A stretch of 64,000 bases of DNA from Micromonospora chaiyaphumensis (GCF_900091435.1 NZ_FMCS01000009.1:248001-312000), one strand, 5' to 3'; positions 33,252 to 42,393 are shown, counted from the first letter of the stretch. Numbers and translations are program-made. The notes: generated from the letters alone by a model not told the origin.

Positions 33252-35315
33252 ATGTCCGTAGACGGGTGGAACACGCTCCTGGTGCTCGGTGGTATCCGGT
33301 CCGGCAAGTCGGAGTTCGCCGAGTCGGTGGTCGCCGACGCGCCCACGGTCCGGTACGTGGCCACCGCCCCCGAGGGGGACCCGGACGACACCGAGTGGGC
33401 GACCCGCCTCGCGGCGCACCGGGCCCGCCGGCCCGGGAGCTGGACCACCGAGGAGACCGCCGCGGACCCCGGCCGGCTGGCCGAGGTGATCGCGACGGCC
33501 GGGCCGAACGAGACGCTGCTCGTCGACGACCTGGGCGGCTGGGTGACCGTGCTGCTCGACCCGGCACACCAGCCCGCCGACGACACGGCCACCATCGCCG
33601 AGCTGGCCGCGGCGGTCCGGGCCAGCGCCGCCCGGCTGGTGCTGGTCAGCCCGGAGGTGGGCCTGTCCCTGGTGCCCACCACGCCGCTGGGCCGGGCGTT
33701 CACCGACGCGCTGGGCGCGGCCAACCGGGCGGTCGCCGAGGCGTGCGACGCCGTGGCGCTGGTGGTGGCCGGGCAGACCGCCTGGCTGAAGCCGGCCGCC
33801 GCGCCCACGACCGTCCCGGCACAGACGGCGCCCACGCAGGGCGGCCTCGCGCAGGCCGGCCCCGGGCAGGCGGGCGCGCCGGAGTTGGCGGCGAGCGCCG
33901 GGGCGCGGCCGGTGACGGGCGTGCCCGACGAGGCGCTGCCCGAGGTGCTCACCCCGACCGCTCCGCCCGCCCCGGCCCCGGCGCCGGCCACCGCGGCCCC
34001 CGCCGCCGACTGGGCCGCGCCCACCATGGCGCTGCCGATGGTCGCCACCGGCCTGGTCATCCAGCCCGGCATGGAACTGCCGATGCCCGACGACTACACC
34101 GGGCCGCAGGCGGTCGACCGGCTCGCCACCCTGGACATCCCCGGCGCCGGTCTCGGCGTGCTGGAGCGGGTGGTCGGCTTCGCGGGCGCCACCCAGGGCA
34201 CCGCCACCCCGGCGCCGTGGCACTCGGTCCGGGTGCTGCTGCTGCACGGCGACCACGAGGGCGGGGCGTCGGCGGGCGCGACGCCCGGCGAGTCGGCCCG
34301 CCGCGCCCGGCAGGCGCGCGCCGGCAGGGGACCGCTCGCCCGGCTGGCGGCCGAGAACGGCGCCGGCCTCCAGGTGGTCGAGGCGCCCACCTCCGCACCC
34401 ATCGAGGACGGGCCGGCGCTCAGCGGCGAGCAGGTCGAGTCGGCCCTGCGCTACGGCTGGCGGCTCGCCGAGCAGGCCGCCGACGCGGGCGTACAACTGC
34501 TGGTGCTGGCGGCGTGCGGGGCCGGCACCGAGACGGCCGCCGCCGCGGTGCTGGCGGCCACGGCCGGCGCCGAACCCCCGGCGGTGCTCGGCCGGGTGAT
34601 CACCGAGCACGGCGAGTTCGACGACGCCGCCTGGATGGTCCGCTGCGCGGCCGTCCGGGACGCGCTGCACCGCACCCGGCGCTCCGCCCGGGAGGCCAAG
34701 GACGTGCTCGCCGAGCTGGGCGGCGGCGACGTGGCGGTGGCCACCGGCGTGCTGCTCGGCGCGACCGCCCGGCGCGTGCCGGTGCTGCTCGACGGGCCGG
34801 TCGGGGTGGCCGCCGGCATGGTCAGCCGCGACCTGGCCGGGCAGGCCCGGCACTGGTGCCTGCTGCCCGACCACGGCGGCCGGCCCGGGGTGCGGCTCGC
34901 CGCCGACGTGCTGGGCCTGACCCCGCTGGTGGACCTGCGCCTCGACCTGGGCGAGGGCGCGACGGCGCTGGCCGCCCTGCCGCTGCTGCGCTCGGCGCTG
35001 GCGCTCGCCGCCGGCCTGCCCGTGCACCCGTCGCTCGGCGGCGGGGACGACGAGGACTTCACCGAGCCCGAGCCGGCCGGCCCCGGCCCCACGAGCACCG
35101 GGCCCGAGCCGGACTTCACCGAGCCGGAACCGGCCGGACCGGGGCCCACGAGCACCGAGCCCCAGCCGGCCGGACCCGGGTTCACCGGCACCGAGCCGGC
35201 CGGGCCGGGGTCCACCGGGCCCGCGCCGGACTTCACCGAGCCGGAACCGGCCGGACCGGGGCCCACCACGATCGAGCCGGACGAGCCGGTCGCCCCCGGC
35301 CGCCGTGCCGACTGA
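33252..35315 (+). CDS. CobU-CobT fusion for cobalamin lower-loop assembly
   Basis: A 687-residue fusion. Residues 1-180 are CobU (adenosylcobinamide kinase/guanylyltransferase): P-loop LGGIRSGKSEFAE, AHRARRPGSW with the guanylylated His, and VDDLGGWV. A Pro/Ala linker leads to a CobT-like phosphoribosyltransferase domain (about 255-600): AACGAGTETAAAAVLA, LLDGPVGVAAGMVSRDLA and LDLGEGATALAALPLLRSAL, which keeps the catalytic-Glu GEG motif. The usual SHxSxExGH segment reads PDHGGRPGV. Residues 605-687 are EPEPAGPGPTST-type repeats of unknown role. It overlaps cobS by eleven bases. Confidence 0.88.
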   Translation: MSVDGWNTLLVLGGIRSGKSEFAESVVADAPTVRYVATAPEGDPDDTEWATRLAAHRARRPGSWTTEETAADPGRLAEVIATAGPNETLLVDDLGGWVTVLLDPAHQPADDTATIAELAAAVRASAARLVLVSPEVGLSLVPTTPLGRAFTDALGAANRAVAEACDAVALVVAGQTAWLKPAAAPTTVPAQTAPTQGGLAQAGPGQAGAPELAASAGARPVTGVPDEALPEVLTPTAPPAPAPAPATAAPAADWAAPTMALPMVATGLVIQPGMELPMPDDYTGPQAVDRLATLDIPGAGLGVLERVVGFAGATQGTATPAPWHSVRVLLLHGDHEGGASAGATPGESARRARQARAGRGPLARLAAENGAGLQVVEAPTSAPIEDGPALSGEQVESALRYGWRLAEQAADAGVQLLVLAACGAGTETAAAAVLAATAGAEPPAVLGRVITEHGEFDDAAWMVRCAAVRDALHRTRRSAREAKDVLAELGGGDVAVATGVLLGATARRVPVLLDGPVGVAAGMVSRDLAGQARHWCLLPDHGGRPGVRLAADVLGLTPLVDLRLDLGEGATALAALPLLRSALALAAGLPVHPSLGGGDDEDFTEPEPAGPGPTSTGPEPDFTEPEPAGPGPTSTEPQPAGPGFTGTEPAGPGSTGPAPDFTEPEPAGPGPTTIEPDEPVAPGRRAD

Positions 35316-36078
35316 GTTCCGGCTCGGCGACGGGATTCGGCTGGCGCTCACCACCTTCACCACGGCGCCGGTACGCGCCGGCCGGGTGGACCGGGCCGCG
35401 GCCGGCGCCGCCATGGCGCTCGCCCCGGCGGTCGGGGCGCTGCTCGGCGCGCTCCTCGGTGCGGTGCTGCTGCTCGCCTCGGCGGTCGCGCCCCCGCTGG
35501 TCGCCGCCGGGGTGACCGTGGCGCTGGGCGCGCTGCTCACCCGGGGACTGCACCTGGACGGGCTCGCCGACACGGTGGACGCGCTCGGCTCCTACCGGCG
35601 CGGACCGGCTGCGCTGGAGATCATGAAGAAGCCGGACGTCGGGCCGTTCGGCGTGGTCGCGCTGGTGGCCGTACTCCTGCTTCAGGCCGCGGTGCTCGCG
35701 GAGCTGGCCGGGCGGTCCCGGCCGGCGGCCCTCGCGGCGGTGGTCGCCGCCACGGCGGCCGGCCGGCTGGGTGTCGCGCTGGCCTGCCGGCGCGGGGTGC
35801 CGGCGGCCCGCCCGGAGGGCCTGGGCGCGCTGGTGGCCGGCACGGTCGGACCGGTCGCGCTGGTGGCCGGCACGGCCGCCGTGGCGCTGCTGGCCGTGCC
35901 GGCGGTGCCCGGCCGCCCGTGGCAGGGGCCGCTCGCCGTCCTGGCCGCGCTCGCCGTCGCGGCCGGGCTGCTCCGGCATCTGGTACGCCGGCTGGGCGGG
36001 ATCACCGGCGACGTGCTCGGCGCCCTCGTGGAGATCGTCACCACGCTGTCCTACCTGGGACTGGTGCTGTCCGCCTGA
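35305..36078 (+). CDS. cobS: Adenosylcobinamide-GDP ribazoletransferase (CobS)
   Basis: Membrane enzyme that joins adenosylcobinamide-GDP and alpha-ribazole to give cobalamin. The 257-residue product has six to seven helices and the Mg-binding signature RGLHLDGLADTVDALGS, plus EIMKKPDVGPFGVVAL. The GTG start lies inside the end of the CobU-CobT fusion, which makes the other two substrates, so one transcript can supply the whole lower-loop step. Mycobacteria keep cobT and cobS as neighbours too. Confidence 0.95.
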   Translation: MPTEFRLGDGIRLALTTFTTAPVRAGRVDRAAAGAAMALAPAVGALLGALLGAVLLLASAVAPPLVAAGVTVALGALLTRGLHLDGLADTVDALGSYRRGPAALEIMKKPDVGPFGVVALVAVLLLQAAVLAELAGRSRPAALAAVVAATAAGRLGVALACRRGVPAARPEGLGALVAGTVGPVALVAGTAAVALLAVPAVPGRPWQGPLAVLAALAVAAGLLRHLVRRLGGITGDVLGALVEIVTTLSYLGLVLSA

Positions 36079-36143
36079 GGGTCACCCGTCCGGGCGGGTA
36101 GCGTTCTCAGGCGAGGTGCACCGGCGCGGTCGAGGGGGACGGC

Positions 36144-37439
36144 ATGCTCATCACGGACGACTTCATGCCCGTACCGGTGCCCGAGTCGCTGGACGCGACC
36201 TACCTGGTGCCGATCGTCGGCCTGCCCAAGGTGAGCCCGAAGACCGCCGTGGAGCGGCTGGCCGGCCGGCTCGCCGAGCCGGTGCACGGGCTGGCCCGGC
36301 AGATGCTGGACAGCCCGCTGATGACCGTGGACACCCGCCCGGTCAGCGAGTTCCCCGAGCTGCCGCCGGACCTGCTCACCGCGTTCGGGGCGACCGAGCC
36401 GCAGCTGGCCCGCCTGGCCGCCGCCACGCATCTGGTGGTGGTGCAGGCCGAATACCGGCCGGGCTGGCCGCCGGCGCACGAGTGGGCGGCCCGGGCGGTG
36501 GCCGCGGCGGTCGCCGAAACGGTCGACGGGGACGTGGTGGACGTCTTCGGGCTGCAGTTCCTCGACCCGGCCACCGCGCTGCGCTCCCTCCCCGACGCCC
36601 AGGGCCGGATCCGGCTGGTCGACTGGGTGCTGGTGCCCTACTCGTCGGACGCCGACGGGCTCTGGTTCACCACCAAGGGGCTGCGCCGCTTCGGCTTGCT
36701 GGAACTCCAGGCACAGGGCGTGCCCGACCACCTCACCCGGGCGTGGGGCGCGGTGATGACCGGGGCGGCCCGGCGCCTGCTGCGGGACTGGACCGAGGGG
36801 CTGGCCGGCGAGGAGGTGCCGGCGTTCGTGCAGCTCCCGGTGCTGGCCACGGTGACCGGGCACGACATCGCGGTGGCGTACGGCAATCCGGAGCAGCACG
36901 GCGCGACGGCGCCGGTGCTGCTGCGGCTGGAGCTGGACCCGGCGACCGACCCGGACGCCGACTCGTTCCTCACCCTCAACCCGCCGCCCGGGCACCCGGG
37001 CCCGCCCGGCCGCTACTTCGCCGCCGCCTGCGCGACCCTGTTCAACGGCATCCAGCCCGACGTCCGGTACGCCCGCTCCGGCGACGCGATGAGCCGGGCC
37101 ATCGCCACGGCCCGGGCCGCGCTGGACGACATCCGGGCCCGCTTCCTGGCCGGCCTGCTGCCCGCCGAGAGCCAGCTCGTGGTCAAGTACGGGCTGCCCG
37201 GCGACGACGGCCCCGAGTACGTATGGGCCGGGGTGACCTCGTGGGACACCCCGGAGCGCATCGTCGGCGCCAGCGCCAGCGACGCCGCCGGCGACCCCAC
37301 GGTCCGGATCGGCGCCCCGGTCGTGGTGGAGGCCGCCGACGTCGTCGACTGGGCCGTCCTGGACGGCACCGGCGTCATCGAGGGCGGCTGGACCCAGGCG
37401 GTCCTGGACGCCGGCGAACCCCCGACCACCGACTCCTGA
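36144..37439 (+). CDS. DUF2314-containing hypothetical protein
   Basis: A 431-residue soluble protein. The last 90 residues (about 340-430) look like DUF2314: YVWAGVTSWDTPERIVGASA, then VVVEAADVVDWAVLDGTGVI and GGWTQAVL. The first 330 residues are not recognised; they include WTTKGLRRFG-like and YFAAACATLFNGIQPD segments and no membrane helix. GAGGGGG lies a few nt before ATG 36144. It follows cobS by 65 nt and may share its transcript. The gene points toward gcvT and is ended by a palindromic repeat. Function is unknown. Confidence 0.75.
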   Translation: MLITDDFMPVPVPESLDATYLVPIVGLPKVSPKTAVERLAGRLAEPVHGLARQMLDSPLMTVDTRPVSEFPELPPDLLTAFGATEPQLARLAAATHLVVVQAEYRPGWPPAHEWAARAVAAAVAETVDGDVVDVFGLQFLDPATALRSLPDAQGRIRLVDWVLVPYSSDADGLWFTTKGLRRFGLLELQAQGVPDHLTRAWGAVMTGAARRLLRDWTEGLAGEEVPAFVQLPVLATVTGHDIAVAYGNPEQHGATAPVLLRLELDPATDPDADSFLTLNPPPGHPGPPGRYFAAACATLFNGIQPDVRYARSGDAMSRAIATARAALDDIRARFLAGLLPAESQLVVKYGLPGDDGPEYVWAGVTSWDTPERIVGASASDAAGDPTVRIGAPVVVEAADVVDWAVLDGTGVIEGGWTQAVLDAGEPPTTDS

Positions 37440-37455
37440 CCCCACCCCACCCGGT

Positions 37456-37512
37456 TGATCATGAAGTTAGCGGCACTCGGGGAGATCGAGATCGCCGCCA
37501 ACCTCATGATCG
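37456..37512. repeat. Palindromic repeat family A, copy 2
   Basis: Arms TGATCATGAAGTTAGCGGC (from 37456) and GCCGCCAACCTCATGATCGA (to 37513) pair in 17 of 20 positions, the rest being G-U type. It sits between convergent stops and could also end transcription from both sides. It matches 8384-8438. Confidence 0.78.
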
Positions 37513-37529
37513 ACGCGGGTGCCGGCGGG

Positions 37530-38660
37530 TCAGCGGACGCTGGGCTGGACGAAGGGTGGTCGCGTCAGGCGCATCTGGGCGCGGCGGCCGCGGATGTCGA
37601 CCTCCAGCACCTCACCGTCGGGGAGCTTCGGGTCGGCGTCGACCAGGGCCAGGGCGATGCCCTGCTTCTTCGTCGGGCTGAACGTGCCGCTGGTGATCGT
37701 GCCGACCTGCTTGCCGCCCGCGTAGACGGCCATGCCGGGGCGCGGGATGGCCCGGTCGACCGCCTCCAGGCCACGCAGCGTGCGGGCAGGCCCGGCGGCC
37801 TTCTCGGCCCGCAGCACGTCGCGGCCCCAGAAGGCCGGCTTGTCCCAGCCGACCGCCCAGCCCGAGCGGGCCTGCACCGGGGTGATGTCGAGGGAGAGGT
37901 CCTGCCCGTGCAGCGGGTACCCCATCTCGGTGCGCAGGGTGTCGCGCGCGGCCAGGCCGCAGGCCCGCAGCTCCTCCGCCTCGCCGGCGGCGAACAGCGC
38001 GTCCCACACGGCGAGCGCGTCGCCGGCCGGCACGACCAGCTCGTAGCCGAGCTCGCCGGTGTAGCCGGTGCGGCAGACGGTCAGCTCGACGCCGTTCAGC
38101 GTGGCCGCCGAGAAGCTCATGTAGTCGTGCTCCGTGGGCAGGCCGAGCAGGCCCAGCAGCTCCGCCGAGCGCGGACCCTGGACGGCGAGCACCGCGTACG
38201 CCTCGTGCTCGTCGGTGACGACCACGCCCTCGGGCGCCGCGGCGCGCAACCGGCGGACCACCTCGGCGGTGTTCGCCGCGTTCGGCACCAGGAAGACGTG
38301 GTCCTCGGCGTAGAGGTAGGCGATGATGTCGTCCACCACGCCGCCGGTGGCGTCGTCGCAGCAGAGCGTGTACTGGGCCTTGCCGGGGCCGATCCGGCCG
38401 AGGTCGTTGGACAGGCAGGAGTTGACGAAGCCCGCGGCGCCCGGCCCGGTGATCCGGGCCTTGCCGAGGTGCGAGACGTCGAAGACGCCGACCCCGGTAC
38501 GCACGGCGCTGTGCTCCTTGAGGACGCCGCCGCCGGCGTACTCGAGCGGCATCTCCCAGCCCCCGAAGGGGGCGAACTTGGCGCCGAGCGCGGTGTGCCG
38601 CTCGTGCAGGGGGGAACGGCGCAGCCGGGTCGCGGCGGCGTCGGAGGTCACCTCGGTCAT
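37530..38660 (-). CDS. gcvT: Aminomethyltransferase, glycine cleavage T protein (GcvT)
   Basis: T protein of the glycine cleavage system: releases ammonia from the aminomethyl-lipoyl H protein and forms methylene-THF. The 376-residue product has LHERHTALGAKFAPFGGWEM, GVFDVSHLGKARITGPGA, the folate-site LSNDLGRIGPGKAQYTL and CRTGYTGELGYEL. ATG 38660 is the family start; a longer in-frame opening upstream has no homology. gcvH and gcvP are elsewhere. Its H-protein partner needs lipoate made by LipA/LipB encoded in this window. Confidence 0.95.
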   Translation of the reverse strand: MTEVTSDAAATRLRRSPLHERHTALGAKFAPFGGWEMPLEYAGGGVLKEHSAVRTGVGVFDVSHLGKARITGPGAAGFVNSCLSNDLGRIGPGKAQYTLCCDDATGGVVDDIIAYLYAEDHVFLVPNAANTAEVVRRLRAAAPEGVVVTDEHEAYAVLAVQGPRSAELLGLLGLPTEHDYMSFSAATLNGVELTVCRTGYTGELGYELVVPAGDALAVWDALFAAGEAEELRACGLAARDTLRTEMGYPLHGQDLSLDITPVQARSGWAVGWDKPAFWGRDVLRAEKAAGPARTLRGLEAVDRAIPRPGMAVYAGGKQVGTITSGTFSPTKKQGIALALVDADPKLPDGEVLEVDIRGRRAQMRLTRPPFVQPSVR

Positions 38661-38859
38661 GGGTGCGAACTTACCGGCCGGTGACCGGCTGGTTAGCATC
38701 GGCGGGACCCCCGCCCGCATCCCTTCGGGTGCAGGCGGGACAGCCCGCCTCCAGTCATCGGCGGGACAGCCACGCGTCCGGCGGGTAGGTTCGCCGCCGG
38801 AGACCTTCATCGCCGGTACGCGACGCCGCGGCCGGCCCGGCCCGCCCGGAGTAGCTTTC

Positions 38860-40428
38860 GTGACATCGCCCCGCACCACCCTCAGCCTGGTCGACACCGA
38901 CCCCGCCGAACTCGCCGTCGACGCGATCGTGATCGGCGTGCACAGCCAGACCACCGAGCAGGAGTCCGGCTCACCCGCCGGCGCCCTGCTGCTGGCCAGC
39001 GGCGCCGAGAGCATCGCCGCCGCGTTCGACGGCAAGCTGACCGAGACCCTGGCCCTGCTCGGCGCCACCGGCGGCCCCGGTGAGGTGATCAAGCTGGCCA
39101 CGCTGGGCACCGTCACCGCTCCGGTGGTCGTCGCCGTCGGGCTCGGCCCCGAGCCGTCGGGCGCCGCCCCCGCCCCGGAGACGCTGCGCCGGGCCGCCGG
39201 CGCGGCGGTCCGCGCCCTGGCCGGCGCGTCCCGCGTCGCGCTCGCCCTGCCGCTGCCCGACGACGCCGACGCCCCGGCCGCGCTGCGCGCGGTCGGCGAG
39301 GGCGCGCTGCTCGGCGGCTACCGGTTCGCGGGCTACAAGACCAAGCCGCAGCCGGCCCGGCGTGAGCCGGTGGCCGAGGTGCTGGTCGCGGTGCCGGACG
39401 CGGCCGACGCGACCGCCCAGGCCGAGGTCACCCGCGCCCAGGCGGTGGCCGGCGCCGTGCTGACCAGCCGGGACTGGGTCAACACCGCCCCGAACGAGCT
39501 GCGCCCGCCGTCGTTCGCCGAGGCCGTGGCCACCGCCGCCCGGGAGGCCGGGCTCGGTGTCGAGGTGCTCGACGAGGCGGCGCTCGCCGCCGGTGGCTAC
39601 GGCGGCATCCTGGCCGTCGGCCAGGGCTCGGAGGCCCCGCCGCGGCTGGTCAAGCTGACCTACACCCCGGAGGGTGGCGGCAACGGCAAGCGGGTGGCGC
39701 TGGTCGGCAAGGGCATCACCTTCGACACCGGCGGCATCTCGATCAAGCCGGCCCAGGGCATGTGGGAGATGAAGTCCGACATGGCCGGCGCGGCGGCGGT
39801 CGGCGCGGCCATGCTGGCCGTCGCGGCGCTCAAGCCGTCGGTCGCCGTCACCGGCTACCTGCCGATGGCGGAGAACATGCCGTCGGGCACCAGCTACCGG
39901 CCCGGCGACGTGATCACCATGTACAGCGGCAAGCGGGTCGAGGTGCTCAACACCGACGCCGAGGGCCGGATGATCCTGGCCGACGCCATCGCCCGGGCCT
40001 GCGAGGACGGCGCCGACTACCTGTTCGAGACCTCGACGCTGACCGGCGGCCAGGTGATCGCGCTGGGCAAGCGGATCGCCGGCGTGATGGGCACCCCGGA
40101 GCTGTGCGAGCGGGTCCGGGCCGCGGGTGACGCGACCGGCGAGCCGGCCTGGCCGATGCCGCTGCCGGACGACGTGCGCAAGGGCATGGACTCCGAGGTC
40201 GCCGACATCTCGCAGGTCAACGCCGGCATGGACCGGGCCGGTCACATGCTCCAGGGCGGTGTCTTCCTGCGTGAGTTCGTCACCGACGACGTGAACTGGG
40301 CGCACATCGACATCGCGGGCCCCGGCTACCACTCGGGCGAGGCCACCGGCTACTGGACCAAGGGCGGCACCGGCGTCCCGGTGCGCACCCTGCTGCACCT
40401 GGTCGACGACGTCGCCGCCAACGGCTGA
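38860..40428 (+). CDS. pepA: Leucyl aminopeptidase (PepA, M17)
   Basis: Dinuclear-metal aminopeptidase that trims N-terminal residues. The 522-residue product has the M17 signature NTDAEGRMILADA, the metal-binding Lys and Asp in GKGITFDTGGISIKPAQGMW, and MKSDMAGAAAV. The N-terminal 170 residues form the macro-like domain. GTG 38860 is chosen as the start giving the family-like MTSPRTTLSLVD; a longer in-frame extension overlaps gcvT antisense and is rejected. Divergent from gcvT by 199 nt, and closed by a terminator. Confidence 0.94.
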   Translation: MTSPRTTLSLVDTDPAELAVDAIVIGVHSQTTEQESGSPAGALLLASGAESIAAAFDGKLTETLALLGATGGPGEVIKLATLGTVTAPVVVAVGLGPEPSGAAPAPETLRRAAGAAVRALAGASRVALALPLPDDADAPAALRAVGEGALLGGYRFAGYKTKPQPARREPVAEVLVAVPDAADATAQAEVTRAQAVAGAVLTSRDWVNTAPNELRPPSFAEAVATAAREAGLGVEVLDEAALAAGGYGGILAVGQGSEAPPRLVKLTYTPEGGGNGKRVALVGKGITFDTGGISIKPAQGMWEMKSDMAGAAAVGAAMLAVAALKPSVAVTGYLPMAENMPSGTSYRPGDVITMYSGKRVEVLNTDAEGRMILADAIARACEDGADYLFETSTLTGGQVIALGKRIAGVMGTPELCERVRAAGDATGEPAWPMPLPDDVRKGMDSEVADISQVNAGMDRAGHMLQGGVFLREFVTDDVNWAHIDIAGPGYHSGEATGYWTKGGTGVPVRTLLHLVDDVAANG

Positions 40429-40445
40429 CGCGGACACAGCGCCAT

Positions 40446-40481
40446 GACGGGGCGCCTCCCTCACGCGGGGGGCGCCCCGTC
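40446..40481 (+). terminator. Terminator after pepA
   Basis: Arms GACGGGGCGCC (40446-40456) and its complement (40471-40481) are perfect over 11 nt. It also lies just past the stop of the convergent small gene and may serve both. Confidence 0.7.
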
Positions 40482-40494
40482 GCGCGTATCCGGG

Positions 40495-40824
40495 TCAGAA
40501 CAGCTCGGGGCGGCGCTTGCGGCGCTCGTTGTAGTCGCGCATCCGCTGCGGGTAGCCCATGAGCCGGACGTCGTAGATCGGGATGGCCAGGCGGTGGGCG
40601 AACCGGCGGGCCTCCTCCGGCCCGCCGACCCGGCGCCGGGTCCACTCGCCGTCGTCGGCGATCAGCATGATCGTGGTCTCGGTGACCGTGGTCCGGGGTT
40701 CCAGGTACGCCTCGACGCCCCGCCGGGTGCGGACGAAACTCTCAAGATGGTCCAGATCGGCGCGGTCGGCGGTCCGGTCGCGACTCACCGCGCCCGCCTG
40801 CTTGCGTCGTCGGAACAGCCCCAC
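40495..40824 (-). CDS. Conserved small protein with MGLFRRRK start
   Basis: A 109-residue protein of a conserved actinobacterial type often found beside lpd and pepA. It begins VGLFRRRKQ and includes GVEAYLEPRTTVTETTIMLI and YDVRLMGYPQRMRDYNERR. GTG 40824 is chosen because GGAGGA lies 9 nt upstream and similar proteins start MGLFRRRK; ATG 40851 would add nine Gly/Ser-rich residues. Some databases call these oxidoreductases without support. No catalytic motif is evident; function is unknown. Confidence 0.75.
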   Translation of the reverse strand: MGLFRRRKQAGAVSRDRTADRADLDHLESFVRTRRGVEAYLEPRTTVTETTIMLIADDGEWTRRRVGGPEEARRFAHRLAIPIYDVRLMGYPQRMRDYNERRKRRPELF

Positions 40825-40952
40825 CGAACCCACTCCTCCCCCGTCCGTCATCGAAGACGGTGCCAAGCGTACGTGTCGCCGACGTGTCGTTGGGCACCTC
40901 ACTACGCGCCCCGTCCCCGGTGGTGACAAGATGACCGAGGTGGGGTGTGCCT

Positions 40953-40968
40953 GTTACTCCGCCGTAAC
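40953..40968. promoter_or_regulatory. Inverted repeat upstream of lpdA
   Basis: GTTAC-N6-GTAAC lies 33 nt before the lpdA GTG. It could be an operator; the regulator is not identifiable from sequence. Confidence 0.25.
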
Positions 40969-41001
40969 CCCCGATGCAGCGACGCGACCTGGGAGTTGGA
41001 C

Positions 41002-42393
41002 GTGAGCGAGCCGAACGACGCAACCTTCGACATCGTCATCCTCGGAGGTGGTAGCGGCGGCTACGCGGCGGCGCTGCGTGCCGCCCAGCTGGACCTGTCC
41101 GTCGCGCTGATCGAGAAAGGCAAGCTCGGGGGCACCTGCCTGCACAACGGCTGCATCCCGACCAAGGCCCTGCTGCACGCCGCCGAGATCGCCGACCAGA
41201 CCCGCGAGTCGGAGCAGTTCGGCGTCAAGGCCGAGCTGGTCGGCATCGACATGGCGGCGGTCAACTCGTACAAGGACGGCGTGGTCTCCCGCCTCTACAA
41301 GGGCCTCCAGGGCCTGGTGGGCGGCGCCAAGAAGATCACCTTCGTGGCGGGCGCCGGCAAGCTGGTCGGGAAGAACGTCGTCGAGGTCGACGGCAAGCGC
41401 TACACCGGCCGCAACATCATCCTGGCCTCCGGCTCGTACGCCAAGAGCCTGCCCGGCCTGGAGGTCGACGGCGAGCGGATCATCACGAGCGACCACGCGC
41501 TGACCCTGGACCGGGTCCCCTCCTCGGCGATCGTGCTGGGCGGCGGCGTGATCGGCGTCGAGTTCGCCAGCGTCTGGAAGTCCTTCGGCGTCGACGTGAC
41601 CATCGTCGAGGCGCTGCCCCGGCTGGTCGCGGCCGAGGACGAGGAGTCCTCGAAGGCGCTGGAGCGGGCGTTCCGCAAGCGGAAGATCAACTTCAAGGTC
41701 GGCAAGCCGTTCGAGAAGGTCGAGAAGACCGAGAACGGCGTGAAGCTGACCATCCAGGGCGGCGACACCGTCGAGGCGGAGCTGCTGCTCGTCGCCGTCG
41801 GCCGCGGCCCGACCACCGCCAACCTCGGCTACGAGGAGCAGGGCGTCAAGATGGACCGCGGCTACGTGCTGACCGACGAGCGGCTGCGTACCAGCGTGCC
41901 GAACGTCTACGCGGTCGGCGACATCGTGCCCGGCCTCCAGCTCGCCCACCGCGGCTTCCAGCAGGGCATCTTCGTCGCCGAGGAGATCGCCGGGAAGAAC
42001 CCGGCCGTGATCGACGAGGCCGGCATCCCGCGGGTCACCTACTGCGACCCGGAGCTGGCGTCGGTCGGCCTCACCGAGGCGAAGGCCAAGGAGCAGTACG
42101 GCGCCGACAAGATCAAGACCTACAACTACAACCTGGGCGGCAACGGCAAGAGCCAGATCCTCAAGACCGCCGGCCACGTGAAGCTGGTCCGGGTCGAGGA
42201 CGGCCCGGTGGTCGGCGTCCACATGGTTGGCGCCCGGGTGGGCGAGCTGATCGGCGAGGCCCAGCTCATCTACAACTGGGAGGCCTACCCGGCCGAGGTG
42301 GCGCAGCTCGTGCACGCCCACCCGACCCAGAACGAGGCCCTGGGCGAGGCACACCTGGCCCTGGCCGGCAAGCCGCTGCACGCGCACGCCTGA
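41002..42393 (+). CDS. lpdA: Dihydrolipoyl dehydrogenase (E3)
   Basis: FAD enzyme that reoxidises dihydrolipoyl groups of the 2-oxoacid dehydrogenases and the glycine cleavage system. The 463-residue product has the FAD motif VILGGGSGGYAAALRAA, redox cysteines GGTCLHNGC, NAD motif VLGGGVIGVEFASVW and the active-site His-Glu in HAHPTQNEALGEA. The GTG start at 41002 has GGGAG 7 nt upstream. It lies directly before the E2 gene, so the two are probably co-expressed. Confidence 0.95.
   Translation: MSEPNDATFDIVILGGGSGGYAAALRAAQLDLSVALIEKGKLGGTCLHNGCIPTKALLHAAEIADQTRESEQFGVKAELVGIDMAAVNSYKDGVVSRLYKGLQGLVGGAKKITFVAGAGKLVGKNVVEVDGKRYTGRNIILASGSYAKSLPGLEVDGERIITSDHALTLDRVPSSAIVLGGGVIGVEFASVWKSFGVDVTIVEALPRLVAAEDEESSKALERAFRKRKINFKVGKPFEKVEKTENGVKLTIQGGDTVEAELLLVAVGRGPTTANLGYEEQGVKMDRGYVLTDERLRTSVPNVYAVGDIVPGLQLAHRGFQQGIFVAEEIAGKNPAVIDEAGIPRVTYCDPELASVGLTEAKAKEQYGADKIKTYNYNLGGNGKSQILKTAGHVKLVRVEDGPVVGVHMVGARVGELIGEAQLIYNWEAYPAEVAQLVHAHPTQNEALGEAHLALAGKPLHAHA

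Noticed and set aside
38661..38850. Possible glycine riboswitch before gcvT
   Set aside because: A GCACCCGAAGGG-like string is present on the minus strand, but the GGAGAG and CUCUCAG partners and the tandem aptamer layout are missing. The region is mainly GGCGGGAC repeats.
38323..38859. N-terminal extension of pepA
   Set aside because: It lies antisense to gcvT and gives no family-like sequence; GTG 38860 gives a normal M17 N-terminus.
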